This document shows, piece after piece, positions 36,099-47,242 of a DNA stretch of 64,000 nucleotides. Numbering within the stretch: the stretch's first letter is position 1; every line of letters begins with the position of its first letter. Under the pieces are notes generated by a model, which was given only the letters and a program-made list of their open reading frames with translations, made no database searches and was not told the DNA's origin. Source of the stretch: Atkinsonella hypoxylon (taxonomy: Eukaryota > Ascomycota > Sordariomycetes > Hypocreales > Clavicipitaceae); NCBI GenBank assembly GCA_000729835.1, contig JFHB01000043.1, positions 62,001 through 126,000 on the forward strand, given 5' to 3'. Made by a program: the position numbers and the translations under genes.

Positions 36099-38163
36099 AT
36101 GGCCAACGCTCCTCATGGTGGTGTCCTCAAGGACCTCTTTGCTCGCGATCTGGTCCGTCAGGCTGAGCTGAGCCTGGAAGCTGAGAAGTATCCTGCAGTC
36201 GTCTTGACGGATAGGCATTTATGCGACCTTGAATTGATTCTCAACGGCGGCTTTTCGCCCCTCGAAGGTATGCCTGCCATTGCGACAGGCCGATTACTAT
36301 GCCTACCTGTAGCTGGCCGCTCTATGACGGCATACATGGGACAGTATCATGTAGCTGACCATACTGCTGTGCGTAGGTTTCATGAACCAGAAAGAGTACA
36401 ATGCGTAGGTTGCCCTGATTCACGATTACGGTTACTTCGGCGGATTGACTTATATGGCTGACATTGTGAATAACAGTGTTGTCGAGACCAACCGTCTCGC
36501 CAACGGTGTGCTCTTCAGCATGCCCATCACCCTAGACGTAGATCAACAACAGATTGACGCTCTGAGAATCAAGACCGGCGCCAAACTGACGCTCCGTGAC
36601 TCGAGAGATGATCGCAACCTGGCTATTTTGACCGTGGAGGATGTTTACCAACCAGACAAGTACGTGTACTCCACAAACCGCTCTTTCTCATCAATTGACT
36701 TACACCCGTTATCCAGAGTCAAGGAGGCCAAGGAGGTTTTCGGCAGCGATGATGACACACACCCTGGCATCAAGCACCTATTCAACGTTGCCAAGGACTT
36801 CTATGTGGGCGGTAAGCTTGAGGCTGTTAACAGACTGGAACACTACGATTTCCTCGACCTTCGCTGTAAGTCAAAAAAGCATTGTCGCGCCTCCGGCCTC
36901 CCGCACTCGTTTTGCTTTCGCGACACAAGGGGCATGAACGGATAACGCTGACATACGAATGATCCAGTCACACCCGCAGAGCTTCGATCGCACTTCAACA
37001 AGCTCGGCTGGCAAAAGGTTGTTGCTTTCCAGACCCGGAATCCCATGCACCGCGCCCACCGGGAGTTGACGGTTCGCGCTGCCCGCTCCCAGCAGGCCAA
37101 CGTGCTCATCCACCCGGTCGTGGGAATGACCAAGCCTGGTGATATTGATCACTTCACCCGCGTTCGCGTGTACAAGGCGTTGCTGCCTCGCTACCCCAAC
37201 GGAATGGCCGCCTTGGCTCTTCTCCCTCTGGCTATGCGCATGGGCGGTCCTCGCGAGGCCCTCTGGCATGCCATTATTCGAAAGAACCATGGCGCCACTC
37301 ACTTCATTGTCGGTCGCGACCACGCCGGTCCCGGCAAGAACAAGAATGGCAAGGATCATTACGGCCCTTACGATGCCCAGATCCTGGTGCAAAAGTACCA
37401 AGAAGAGCTTGGCATCAAAATGGTTGAGTTTCAGGAGATGATCTACATTCCTGATAAGGACGAGTACATGCCTGCCAACGAGATTCCTGAGGGCACTCGC
37501 ACCATGAACATCTCTGGCACGGAGCTGCGCAACAGACTCAAGACGGGCAAAGAGATCCCCGAGTGGTTCTCGTACCCTGAAGTCGTCAAGGTTCTGCGCG
37601 AACAGAACCCTCTGCCCCGAGAGAAGGGCTTCACAGTGTTCCTGACCGGCTACACCAACAGTGGCAAAGACCAAGTAGCCCGGGCTCTGCAAACGACCTT
37701 GAACCAAGGTGGCGGCCGGCCCGTCTCGATGCTGCTAGGCGATACGGTCCGTTCCGAACTTTCTAGAGAGCTGGGCTTTAGCCGGCAGGATCGCGACCAG
37801 AATATTGGCCGCATAGCCTTTGTCGCATCTGAACTTACCAAGGCTGGTGCCGCGGTCATCGCCGCGCCCATTGCTCCCTTCGAGGGGGCCCGCAACCAGG
37901 CGCGAGAGCTGGTCGAAAAGGCAGGGCCCTTTTTTCTCGTCCACGTCGCTACGCCCCTCGAGTACTGCGAGAAGACGGACCGCCGCGGCATCTACAAGCG
38001 TGCTCGCGACGGTGAGATCAAGGGATTCACCGGCGTCGACGATCCCTACGAGGTCCCGTCTAAGCCAGACTTGACTGTCGACCTGTCCAAGCAGAATGTC
38101 CGATCCATCGTTCACGAAATCATCTTGCTGCTGGAAAGCCGAGGCTTACTGGACCGCGCGTAA
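36099..38163 (+). CDS. met3: Sulfate adenylyltransferase (ATP sulfurylase)
   Basis: Five exons (36099-36267, 36377-36404, 36477-36659, 36717-36865, 36968-38163) join in frame to 574 residues, the normal fungal length. Exon 2 is only 28 nt. The protein has the N-terminal domain (LILNGGFSPLEG), the catalytic domain with QTRNPMHRAH (the HxxH ATP/sulfate-binding motif), LIHPVVGMTKPGDI and VGRDHAGPG, then a C-terminal APS-kinase-like domain (VFLTGYTNSGKDQVARAL). In filamentous fungi that domain binds PAPS and gives allosteric feedback inhibition instead of kinase activity. It catalyses ATP + sulfate to APS + PPi, the first step of sulfate assimilation, in the cytosol. The whole of exon 5 is also open antisense, which is a codon-bias shadow. 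The gene symbol follows S. cerevisiae MET3; N. crassa calls it cys-11. Confidence 0.95.
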
Positions 38164-39978
38164 TGTTCTTGCATTGTACCGAGTAATCGCAACCCCTTTC
38201 CCTTTGCGCACATTGAAATGAAAAATCATTGTTGATGAAAGTCCTGGAAGATACGCAAGCGAGACATGCGACATGGAATTGGCGTTTGGATATAACACGT
38301 CCTGAGGAGAACGGATCCGTATGAGGGGAACTGCCATGAAATCTCAACTGGAGGGTGGGATGCCTAGTTACGCCTGTTCTCTGAATGAATGGAGCGTTTT
38401 ATGGAGATGGGATGCATCGAGATCGAGGGTTGACAGAACATTTAGATATACCCTTTTACATGGATTGAAAATTTCCCATCTTGTTTCACGAAAATAGCAC
38501 AAGTTTTTGAATCTGCGGGCATGAAGCCCCCTTCGTAAGTATCGACAAGTTGATGAAGCACCTCTCTATCGTGGAACCCTGTTGAGAAGGTAGGAGACGC
38601 TGGGATGAAGGTGATAAAATGGGCGCGTAGGCCCCTGTGCTTGCATGTGCTTGCATGTGCTTGCATGTCGTCACTGTATCACTGATGTGACGTGAGGGCC
38701 GAGATTGGGTCGGAGCCTGACGCGATTGTGAGGATGTGCTGTTGCACTGTTGCACAGAGTACGGGCGAAGTAATGTTCAGGTTTCTATGGCTGTGCAGGC
38801 CGCAGCACAAGTCGAGAAATTGAAATCGACAAAAGCCACACGACTGGCGGCTGCAGGCAGTGGCCACCAACTCTCGACTGATCGATCATTGACTATGATT
38901 GACTTGACCCAATCAGCGGGGCCGAAGGCAGCTCCACAGCGGCTTTTTGGGGGCCTGTGTGCTCTACCGGGCCCCATTGTGGCCCTGAGCGAGCCGGTTT
39001 TCGCTGTTCAGCGAAACCCGTTGACCCCGGCACTGGGACTGGCGCGTGCTGGGCAGGTGCTGGGGCAGGTGCTGTCGGTTGCTGCTTGGCGAGGCTCCCT
39101 ACTCCCACAATTCCGTCCCACTCGACCTCTTTTCTTGACCCGTCCATGTCATTCTAGAGAAACAACCGGCACGCATGAACTCTCGCAACGGCTAGCATGC
39201 TGTTTATGCCAGAAGCGTTGTCCATATCGACGTCAATCTCAAATATCAAGATCAAAATCAAGATCAAAATCAAAATCAAAATCAAAATCAACATCAACAT
39301 CAACATCAACATCAACATCAACATCAACACCAGCATCGGTCGCAGGCCCGTATGGGTCTTTGGAAACTGAAACTGAAACACCTCCATCCAGACTGTCTGT
39401 CTGAGGAAGAAGCGAGCAGGCCAGCGCGTTTTCCACGGGCCGTTAAGTTCAGGGTCTCGCCAGCTGGCCACTTGGCCAGCATCCAGCCAGCCGTCTAGCG
39501 CCCGGACGGCTGGCGCTTGCCCAGTGCAACTTTGACCCTCCATTTTCTTTGCACACCACCTCTTCTCGGACATACACACATTCGCAAAGTTGCTCACCCC
39601 GGCCGCTATACATTTGTTTTTCGCCGTTCCTCTTGTTCTTTAATCGAGTCCTTCCTATCCTCGTTTCCAACAAAGCATTCTTGCATTCTACTCAAGTGAA
39701 GCACTCGAGGTCTGTTCGCGCAACCTGGAAACAACCTCCACCCTTCACGCCCCACCGTTCCCAGTCTTTGCTTAAAAGTTGAAGTCATCGGTGCCTGAAA
39801 CTGACAACAGGGTTACCCATACGACCAAGCAGCCTTGCCTGCGCGCTCATTTTCCCGCACCACGAGCAAATATTCGAAAAATTCAACCGCAGAGAGACTT
39901 AACTGAAGCTCTGTGGCGCCTTCCGAGCTGTTGTCGTCAGATCCCAGCCTCTGGCCAGGCTCGGCCCGATGATCTACT
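38164..39978. other. Intergenic region with tandem repeats upstream of the 877-residue gene
   Basis: Holds a 10-bp triplet repeat GTGCTTGCAT (about 38636-38668) and a long hexamer array (39245-39330). The open frames across this region (for example 38736-39404) are made of the repeats and are not supported. The stretch after about 39540 is likely the promoter and 5' leader of the next gene. Confidence 0.5.
39245..39330. repeat. Hexamer array (ATCAAR)n then (ATCAAC)n
   Basis: Units begin ATCAAG/ATCAAA and change to ATCAAC, giving about 14 copies over 86 bp. It is open in every frame (Asp/Phe/Leu or Ser/Lys dipeptides), which explains the spurious frames here. It lies about 650 bp upstream of the ATG at 39979. 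Confidence 0.9.
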
Positions 39979-42612
39979 ATGCCTTCCACGGAGTGTGATG
40001 TCGACGTAAATTCCGGCGCCGAGGAGGCGCCTCGTGACAAGCAACGACGATCAAAGTCAGAAAGGAAGCCAGACAGAGACAAGGACAAAGATCGAGACCG
40101 GGACCGGGAACATCGTCACAGGTCCTCCAAGACCTCGTCCTCACGCAGCAAGCTCGGGGTTGAAGGCAGTGAAGCCTCGACGAGGCGCCATCGCAAGCGG
40201 GAAAAGGAGAGAGACCGCGACAAGGACAAAGAAAGACACAGAGACAAGGCTACGGATAGAGACAAGGATGAGACAAGGGACAAAAATGGTTCATTGAGCG
40301 ATTCGACGGCCAACATGTCCAAGTTATCGCTCGATAGGCAGCGGATATCTCTGCCGTACCCGACTTTCAGTAAAGCCCACAGCAAGGAGACGGTAAGCCG
40401 TGAGGATTTGGGAGTCCGACGGCAGTCGACTCCACTGACGCCGGAGCCCACAGATGTCGGCGATGAGGAGCGGAGGTCCAAATCTGCTGAGCTGGCTCGA
40501 AATTCGTCGACATCGAAAAAGGGCGATAGACCCCCGACTCCTCCCGAGACGGATCTATCCGCCGACAAGAAGAGAGGTTCAGACGTCAACAAGAATGCAG
40601 ACAGCCCTCGACGCAAATCTGCGGCATCAAGCATGTCCCGATCAGCTTCCCACAAAGATGATAGGTCGAAAGTAAGCAAGAGATCTGCGTCATCAAGTCA
40701 AGCAACGTTTGTCAGAGATCGGGAGCGCAAGTCACACGAGAAGCTTCGCTTATCTGCTTCTGTCCGATCCAGCTCGTCACGGCATTCGGTCAAGCGAACA
40801 GACTCCAATCGAAGCAGCTCCAAGAGAACAGATCACCGGGATGATGGCTCTTCGCCTTCAAGCGTTCAAGATTCGTCCCCTCGGACACCAACGCAAACCG
40901 CTAGCTTCTCTGCGCATATTCATGAAGGAACCAAGGACAGATTCACGTCGGACTTTGCCGATAACAAACCCGACTTTCCTTCCAAAACCGCAACTCCAGC
41001 TTCGTTGGCAGGTCAAGCTCCCCCGGCCCCTCCACCGCCTCCAGCGGTTGACATCCTTGAGATCCCTCGCGTCGACTATCTGCTACAGAATGGCGGTCTT
41101 TCATATCCAGTCCCACGGAACTTCTTATCCGTACTTCCTCTGCAGAACGGGGCTCGTCCATTGAACCCCCCCTTGACTGGTGCAGATACCCTGTTCGCGC
41201 CTTTCTTCAATTTACTCGACCAATATTCGACCGTCTTGAGCAAGCAAGGCTCTATTGCAGTAGCCACAGGTCATCGGTCTGTAGCCAGACGCCTGTTGGA
41301 TCGTCTGGAAAATGTCTTTTCCCGAGATCTGCCTCCCCATGGCTGTAACTGCGTCATGTGTGACCAGTCTCACGAGATTCACAAGGGCTTGACATGGGGA
41401 GATGTTCTCGAATGGGTCAGTGGACGTATTGAGCTTCCGCCGTGGCCGCCTTTTGACTTGGCCGCAATCGGCACCAAGGCCGCTGAGGTGTCTGCTGAAG
41501 AGCCTCCTCGACCTGCCTCGCCGGTTCAGATGGACCCTGACATTGCGGAAGAGTTTCGAGAACATTATCTTCGTCAATCGAAGAAAGTCAGGTCCGCAGT
41601 CGATAAGTGGCTCAACAAGACTGGCTCAACCCCGGCACCTCCCCCGCAAGACGTCGACGATGAAACGCTCACGTTTGCCATTTTGACCAACTTGGAAGCT
41701 AAGGACCGCCCGTTCTTTAACGCACTGCTTGCCGGCTCTAGAGAACTGAAGGCAGCAACGCGGGCTCCGACACCAGGTCATCGACCTCGCAACGACTTCA
41801 TCATCAAGTCGGGACTCTCACTACAACGTTTGTATCGCTTGCAGCAAGTTCCTCGGGATGCGGAATGTGCCAGCTACCTTGTCAAGAATCCACATACCCA
41901 CGATCTTCTAGTGACTATTTCGAACATTAATAGTTCGGAATGGGAGATCTTGACGTCTGGTCGCTTTGATGGTTTCCTCTGGTCAGGAGCCGATGTGGAC
42001 GACATGAACTGTGGATCGGAAACCCGAGGCGAGACCCCGTTCAATTACCGATCCCCAATGAGTCCGTTGCCAAGAGGGGCATCGGCTATGGGCTCAAGAA
42101 GCAACACCCCGTTCTCGCCATATTCACGAGGTACCACGCCAGCGTCTTTTGTCAGTCTTGCGTCAACCGGCACGCAAGGAACCAGCCGACAACCTGTTTC
42201 CAATGACGAAGAGATGGAGATGGCCGCTATCGCGGAGGTAGAACGGGAGATTTATGCAGGCATGGAGAGTCTTGAAGATGCATTTGAGAAGCTGCATCAA
42301 AGGGCCGAGATGGTGCGAACGGCATTGCGCCAACGCGGCGCTGGGTTGATGCAGAACCTTCAAAGTCGTCGACGCATCGATGTCCTCTCCACAACTGGAT
42401 CCGGCAACTCGCAGCAATCCGGGTGCGAGCGACCGTCCTGGGCCGCTGGAAGTGACGCTGAACCGGGGAGTGACGATGACTGGGGGCTGGACGACATGGA
42501 TATCATGCCTGATGACTCGGCGAGCAACATCAGCAGTTCGAGACATCGCCGGCCCAAACGCCGCACTGAGCGTCGCACACCTGCGCCAATTGAAGAAGAC
42601 GAAGAGGAGTAA
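39979..42612 (+). CDS. Large disordered conserved fungal protein with CxCxxC motif; function unknown
   Basis: A single exon of 877 residues. The first 330 residues are disordered, rich in R/K/D/E/S with RD-type repeats and many TP sites. A proline run (residues about 345-355) leads into a conserved domain (about 360-480) that begins EIPRVDYLLQNGGL and contains HGCNCVMC, a CxCxxC knuckle. A short acidic linker and a second conserved block (about 520-700) follow. A helix near DEEMEMAAIAEVEREIYAGM and an acidic tail complete it. In other filamentous fungi homologues carry the transferred name '5-methylcytosine G/T mismatch-specific DNA glycosylase', but I see no glycosylase motif (no helix-hairpin-helix or conserved catalytic residue), so I leave the function open. 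The domain order suggests a chromatin or RNA-linked nuclear protein, which is inference. Confidence 0.8.
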   Translation: MPSTECDVDVNSGAEEAPRDKQRRSKSERKPDRDKDKDRDRDREHRHRSSKTSSSRSKLGVEGSEASTRRHRKREKERDRDKDKERHRDKATDRDKDETRDKNGSLSDSTANMSKLSLDRQRISLPYPTFSKAHSKETVSREDLGVRRQSTPLTPEPTDVGDEERRSKSAELARNSSTSKKGDRPPTPPETDLSADKKRGSDVNKNADSPRRKSAASSMSRSASHKDDRSKVSKRSASSSQATFVRDRERKSHEKLRLSASVRSSSSRHSVKRTDSNRSSSKRTDHRDDGSSPSSVQDSSPRTPTQTASFSAHIHEGTKDRFTSDFADNKPDFPSKTATPASLAGQAPPAPPPPPAVDILEIPRVDYLLQNGGLSYPVPRNFLSVLPLQNGARPLNPPLTGADTLFAPFFNLLDQYSTVLSKQGSIAVATGHRSVARRLLDRLENVFSRDLPPHGCNCVMCDQSHEIHKGLTWGDVLEWVSGRIELPPWPPFDLAAIGTKAAEVSAEEPPRPASPVQMDPDIAEEFREHYLRQSKKVRSAVDKWLNKTGSTPAPPPQDVDDETLTFAILTNLEAKDRPFFNALLAGSRELKAATRAPTPGHRPRNDFIIKSGLSLQRLYRLQQVPRDAECASYLVKNPHTHDLLVTISNINSSEWEILTSGRFDGFLWSGADVDDMNCGSETRGETPFNYRSPMSPLPRGASAMGSRSNTPFSPYSRGTTPASFVSLASTGTQGTSRQPVSNDEEMEMAAIAEVEREIYAGMESLEDAFEKLHQRAEMVRTALRQRGAGLMQNLQSRRRIDVLSTTGSGNSQQSGCERPSWAAGSDAEPGSDDDWGLDDMDIMPDDSASNISSSRHRRPKRRTERRTPAPIEEDEEE

Positions 42613-43234
42613 GCCAGTCTACCGACCAAGTTTCCTAGGAATATCAACGGGGGTGTTTCCGATTGCAAAATTTTTATTTTTATTTATAATCTCTTCGACC
42701 ATGACAGTATTGATGTTCAGGCAACGAAATTCACGACAGGAAGTTTTGCTACAATATCACGATGCGTATATGCAGGATGACACTAGTGTCTAGTGTGTCA
42801 GGTACCAATTGTGAGGACGAAACAAGTAGTGCAAAGAGTTATTGTCGGATGCGTGACGGACTTTACATGTTGGAGAGTAGTCAGATGGGTTGGTGCATTG
42901 GTTGATTTGCTGTGCCAACATACCTTAGCTTGGTGATGAGACGAAACATGACGATGCATGCATGGTTCGGCGTTGATAGCATAATGATGAACGGATTCGC
43001 TGTAGTCTTTTGAAGGTGGGTGATGTTTGTGAGGTTGTCCACGTGGGCTTCTTTTTTTTTTTTTTTTTGCCATGATCTCAAGCTAGTGATAAAGTAGAGG
43101 CCTGGGCCGTTCTTTCTATTACAATTCTTGACTTTTACTACGATATTGACGCACGTCCAAACATAAATAGCCATGATATCGAGGACGACATCTCGCGGGA
43201 GCTCCTGAAGGGTGACGAGTCCCGACCAATTACT
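42613..43234. other. Intergenic between convergent genes
   Basis: 3' flanks of the 877-residue gene and of TRM44. A T run at about 43050-43067 is the only notable element; the frames are short. Confidence 0.45.
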
Positions 43235-44734
43235 CTAGTGGGCCCTCGGTCCAGCCTTGACAAGTTTCACAACATTACCAAAGTAACCCTCTACACCTCC
43301 ATACTTGCTCAAAATGCAGTCCATATTCAAAGCGGAAGTAGGAATCGTTCTGGCACGGCCCAGGATGCCTGTGTTCCGAGTACTAGGGATACGTAGCATT
43401 TCCGTCTCAACTTCCCACCCGCAATCTTGCGCGATGCGAGATACCCAGTCTACTAGAGAAGCATACGTTGATCGAGACTTGGTCTTGTCACGGGGTGGCG
43501 GGGCGCGAAATTTCTCACCCGTGAGGTTATGGCTGCAGCAGGGGATCATGAGAAAGGGGCAGTTGGAGAGGGCGGCGAGGATAGGGGTCCAGGGGGTGAG
43601 TTCGTCGGCGTGGTTGGAGATGATGAATGTATTGGGGGGGAAGGCACCGTCGTGAACTTTGGCAAAGTCTATTTGGTCGTGGGCGGGGGATGACGCAGAG
43701 GTAGAGAGGAGGGTGACTTGGGGAAGGAGGAGCTTCTCTTCGAGGGACTGGCCGGTGGGAGAGAGACTCGATGGCATGGTGTAGGTCGTCCAGGATTTGC
43801 GAGCGCGGGCGTCGAAGCCCCATCCCTCATAGCCCTCTTGCATGAGGATGTAGTCGAGGAGGCCGTTGCCGCACCCAATATCCACAAAGCCTGGGAACGA
43901 GGCGTCCTTGTACATGTCTGACCAGAGCTCGATTAGAAAAGCCGCGATGGAGAGGTCCTCGAAGACGTGTTTGAGCGGATCCGTGGCTTCTGCCCATGTT
44001 TCCATAAGCAGACGCGCATACTTGGTCTTGAGCAGGGCGTAGCGATCTTGCAACCTAGTCTGGGGGACGATGACGTCGTGACGGACTCGCTTGGCGTAGC
44101 CATTTGCAGATCCTTGTCCGTGTTTGTGAAGTATCTCGAGGAGGTGGAAAGCGACGCGTTGGAGTTTGGGATGCCGCACGTCGGCCTCTGCGTCGGCCAG
44201 GAAGTGTACCGATATCGTGCCGCTGTTGGAAGAGGGGTTCCATTCGTGCAGGTGCGCGATGCCCTTGACCTTGGGGTGATAGAAGGGGAGGTCGCGCGTC
44301 GAGGCGGCGTGCGGGATGTACAGGACTAGCGATGTGACGGACGGCGATTCTGGATCGCGGGACTGGTGATATGTGCAGGTTTGGTTGAGGGGCTGGTCTC
44401 TTTTCTCGTTCCTTGGTATTAGTCTCCGGATGAGAGTGCGTTGTCTGGCCATGTTGGTGATGTTGCGAAGAGCAGGTTGGTCCGCAGGTTGGTCCGCAGG
44501 TTGGTCCGCAGGTAGGTTGGCGTTTTCGGAGGCATCGTCGTACAGGATGTCTGCTCGATACAGCCATGTGGAGTTGAGATTGGGGTTGTGTATCATGTTC
44601 ATCATGACGCTGCAGAATAGCTCTGGGCCAAAGGTGCAGTCGTGGCTGTACAAGGGCACCCAGGTTGCTTGGTCTGACGTCACATCTTGGAAGTAGGGCC
44701 TCGAGGTCGGGATTTCATGCGGCTCGAAAGGCAT
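43235..44734 (-). CDS. TRM44: tRNA(Ser) Um44 2'-O-methyltransferase TRM44
   Basis: A single exon of 499 residues. The N-terminal part includes a PADQ-type tandem repeat (about residues 77-88). The methyltransferase core has motif I FVDIGCGNGLLDYIL followed by GYEGWGFDARARKSW (motif II with the acidic end of strand 2), then FIISNHADELTPWTP and LMIPCCSHNLTGEKF, which together define the TRM44 family of AdoMet-dependent enzymes. TRM44 methylates the ribose of uridine 44 in tRNA-Ser and sits in the cytosol. The C-terminal part carries the RNTGILGRAR region. The gene is divergent from eIF1 with about 960 bp between starts. Confidence 0.92.
   Translation of the reverse strand: MPFEPHEIPTSRPYFQDVTSDQATWVPLYSHDCTFGPELFCSVMMNMIHNPNLNSTWLYRADILYDDASENANLPADQPADQPADQPALRNITNMARQRTLIRRLIPRNEKRDQPLNQTCTYHQSRDPESPSVTSLVLYIPHAASTRDLPFYHPKVKGIAHLHEWNPSSNSGTISVHFLADAEADVRHPKLQRVAFHLLEILHKHGQGSANGYAKRVRHDVIVPQTRLQDRYALLKTKYARLLMETWAEATDPLKHVFEDLSIAAFLIELWSDMYKDASFPGFVDIGCGNGLLDYILMQEGYEGWGFDARARKSWTTYTMPSSLSPTGQSLEEKLLLPQVTLLSTSASSPAHDQIDFAKVHDGAFPPNTFIISNHADELTPWTPILAALSNCPFLMIPCCSHNLTGEKFRAPPPRDKTKSRSTYASLVDWVSRIAQDCGWEVETEMLRIPSTRNTGILGRARTIPTSALNMDCILSKYGGVEGYFGNVVKLVKAGPRAH
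44472..44516 (-). repeat. In-frame 12-bp tandem repeat within TRM44
   Basis: The unit GGTTGGTCCGCA (plus strand) encodes Ala-Asp-Gln-Pro on the minus strand and occurs three times plus a partial copy. Its length is a multiple of three, so copy changes would not break the frame. Confidence 0.85.
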
Positions 44735-45697
44735 GCCTTGAGCCCACGCTATTACCTCAGGTGTGTTCTCAAGATGATCCCAGACGGGTTGCCCGCAGCC
44801 TTGCTGGTTTTTTTGACCGGTTTCATAGATATGACGATAGGCAGGAAGAGGATGGAACAGTCATGGAACAGTCACCCTTCCATCACAAGAAGCAAGACCT
44901 CGAGTAGGTGAGGGGACGGAGATGCTGAGAAGTAATCTCGCATGCAGTACGTAGTAACTCTGCACCGGTACCAAACTTGTGGTGTAGGAAGCCTACTGTC
45001 CACAGCGTGACCATCACAGCAAGACTGGCGGCTGATTCTTCTATGCTTGCATCTGTCAAAACCGCGCTTTTGATTTTGAAGTCCGGCTTATTTGGGTCGC
45101 TAGAACATCTGAGCAAGCCTCTTGATTGGATGGTGCGTTTGATCCGCCTGGAGCGCCCGTCATAATCATGCATGCGTGACCACTGCGACACCTGAAATGT
45201 CAGGCAGCACGTCTGACGAAGCAACAACTGCTTAGTTACGGGTTGCCAGCGGCTGTAGCGGGGCAGCTGGCCACCGCCTGCTCCTCGCGTGCAACCTGTC
45301 CGAGACGAGCGGGCAGGTGCAGCCTCTGGTCTGGTGTACATGGCAGAGAGTGCCACACAGCCCCTCGAAACGCTTTTAAAGTGCTACCATTTTCTCTGCT
45401 CTCCCCACTTCTCATCTGCTTTCATCACGTCAACCACCCATTCCATCCGGCCTCCTGTCGCAACGCACTGCTACAGCTTCCGCCTCAAGTTCACGCGCAT
45501 CTCAGCTTTCCTGTGCGATACTCAGATTGCATCCGACTCATTTGTGAGCCCTACTTGCACTTTCGCGTTTCCTACAGCTCGTCTAGACAAACTTCCCACA
45601 CCAGCGAGGCCTCTTTCTTCACAGCCCTTCGCTGCCGCTTAGTCTTCGTTCTCGACAGCAACCCATTTCCCACGGTCACCCCTCAACGTCCGAGTTT
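44735..45697. promoter_or_regulatory. Shared upstream region of TRM44 and eIF1
   Basis: A 963-bp region between divergent starts. The eIF1 side is CT-rich from about 45390 to 45697, as is usual for highly expressed fungal translation genes. No TATA box or repeat stands out. Confidence 0.4.
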
Positions 45698-46387
45698 ATG
45701 TCCATCGAAAATCTTAAGACCTTTGGTAAGTTTTCGCTGAGAAAACCTCCTCGGCTGATGCGGATGCGCGACGCGCTCTGGTGTTGGGCGACGCTCCTCC
45801 CTCTTCCGAGGAGAGGTTTCATGATCCACTATTGACACACAATCATCATCTTGTTTCATGTACTGACCCTTGAGCAGATCCCTTCGCCGAGGCTGACGAA
45901 GACACGGGCGAGACCAAGCAGGCACAGAATTACATTCATATACGTATTCAGCGTGCGTACTTTATTCTCCCCTGCCAACTGACACCATCGTTTGAACCAC
46001 TCCCGGTCCTGCCGACACTGGGAATTGCATTTGCTAACTTTTCTTCTTCTAGAGCGTAATGGACGTAAGACTTTAACTACTGTGCAGGGTCTCCCCAAGA
46101 AGTTTGACCAGAAAAAGATTCTCAAGGTCATCAAGAAGAAATTCGGTAAGTGGTTCATGTCAGCTCGTTGGCTGCTTCCACTTGAAAGATGGAAGATGTT
46201 GTTCCAGTCACTCCGACTTACATATAATGTTTGCACAGCTTGCAATGGCACCATTGTCAACGACACCGAAATGGGCGAGGTGATCCAGCTCCAGGGTGAT
46301 CAGCGCAAAGATGTTCAGGAGTTTCTCATCGACAAGAAGGAGGGTCTTGAGCTAGATGCCAAAACCATCAAGGTCCACGGTTTCTAA
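45698..46387 (+). CDS. SUI1: Translation initiation factor eIF1 (SUI1)
   Basis: Four exons (45698-45725, 45878-45952, 46053-46145, 46239-46387) join in frame to 114 residues, the standard length. The SUI1 domain is complete: YIHIRIQQRNGRKTLTTVQG, then LPKKFDQKKILKVIKKKFACN, then GTIVNDTEMGEVIQLQGDQR and KDVQEFLIDKKEGLELDAKTI, with the usual C-terminal KVHGF. eIF1 binds the 40S P-site region, promotes scanning and enforces AUG selection, and leaves on start-codon recognition. Intron 2 has a textbook TGCTAAC branch site before a long pyrimidine stretch. The first exon encodes only nine complete codons. Confidence 0.96.
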
Positions 46388-47242
46388 GCCTGCAATGCGC
46401 CGTTGCCCTGTCAGCTCCTACACCACCAAGGAGGTGCATCTGTACTGACACAGAGGACGGTTCGGAACGAGATTGTTCCCCGCGTATTGCGACGCTTTCC
46501 AAATATGGCGATATCTAAGGGCTCAGCTCTGCTCCGATCACACTCGAGGACGACGGTCATTCTTATTCACCGATATGTGAGGCTGTTTATTTTTGATTTG
46601 GTGAGTAGTAAACCTCGATGGGAGAAAGGCTGTATTGAGCCTACACTCGGTCGCGGCGAGTGGAAAGGACCGTCAACTTGTTGCTTTTGTCTGTCCGAAA
46701 TATACGCTTGACTGCAGGTTAGGTCTGTTCTCTGACATGACTTGCCAGCCGCTCGTTGGATTGGCTTCTTTATGTGGCCCGGCTGTAGTCTAGGACAATG
46801 CTGCAAAATTAAAAAAGTATGATTTCTTCCCACTAGAAACGCCTTGCTTTCAATGAGCAGTGACAAGATGTGACACATGGGCAACAGAAGGGATAAAGTG
46901 ACGATGATGTGCATCGGCTGTGATTTTTTTTCCAATTCCAGACACTAGAAGCTCCGAAACGCCGCGATGCCACTACTGTAGTATGAGTACTGATTTGAAA
47001 CGTCGACAAGCTGACGCCAGCCGACATGAAAGAGTCTAAGGATACTTGATGTACTAGAATATGGGGTATAGAAGTTCTTGCAAACGCTCGCTAGAAAAAG
47101 ATACAAGGAAATGCAACGTGTCTTCGTTTTGATGCCAAGAAAAAGGAAAATATACGACGGCAACATACTGGCTCCTATTGTTGTTCACCCATCCCAAGCA
47201 GCACGCACTTACGTCGTCGGCCTCCTGGATAAAATGAGGGGT
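46388..47242. other. Intergenic between convergent eIF1 and EOS1
   Basis: The two 3' flanks together span 855 bp. No coding gene, repeat or RNA gene was recognised. Confidence 0.45.

Noticed and set aside
36871..37707. Long minus-strand frame over the ATP sulfurylase exon
   Set aside because: It is antisense to a highly conserved enzyme with biased codon use; no domain is visible.
38736..39404. 222-codon + frame upstream of the 877-residue gene
   Set aside because: Much of it is the hexamer array, which is open in all frames.
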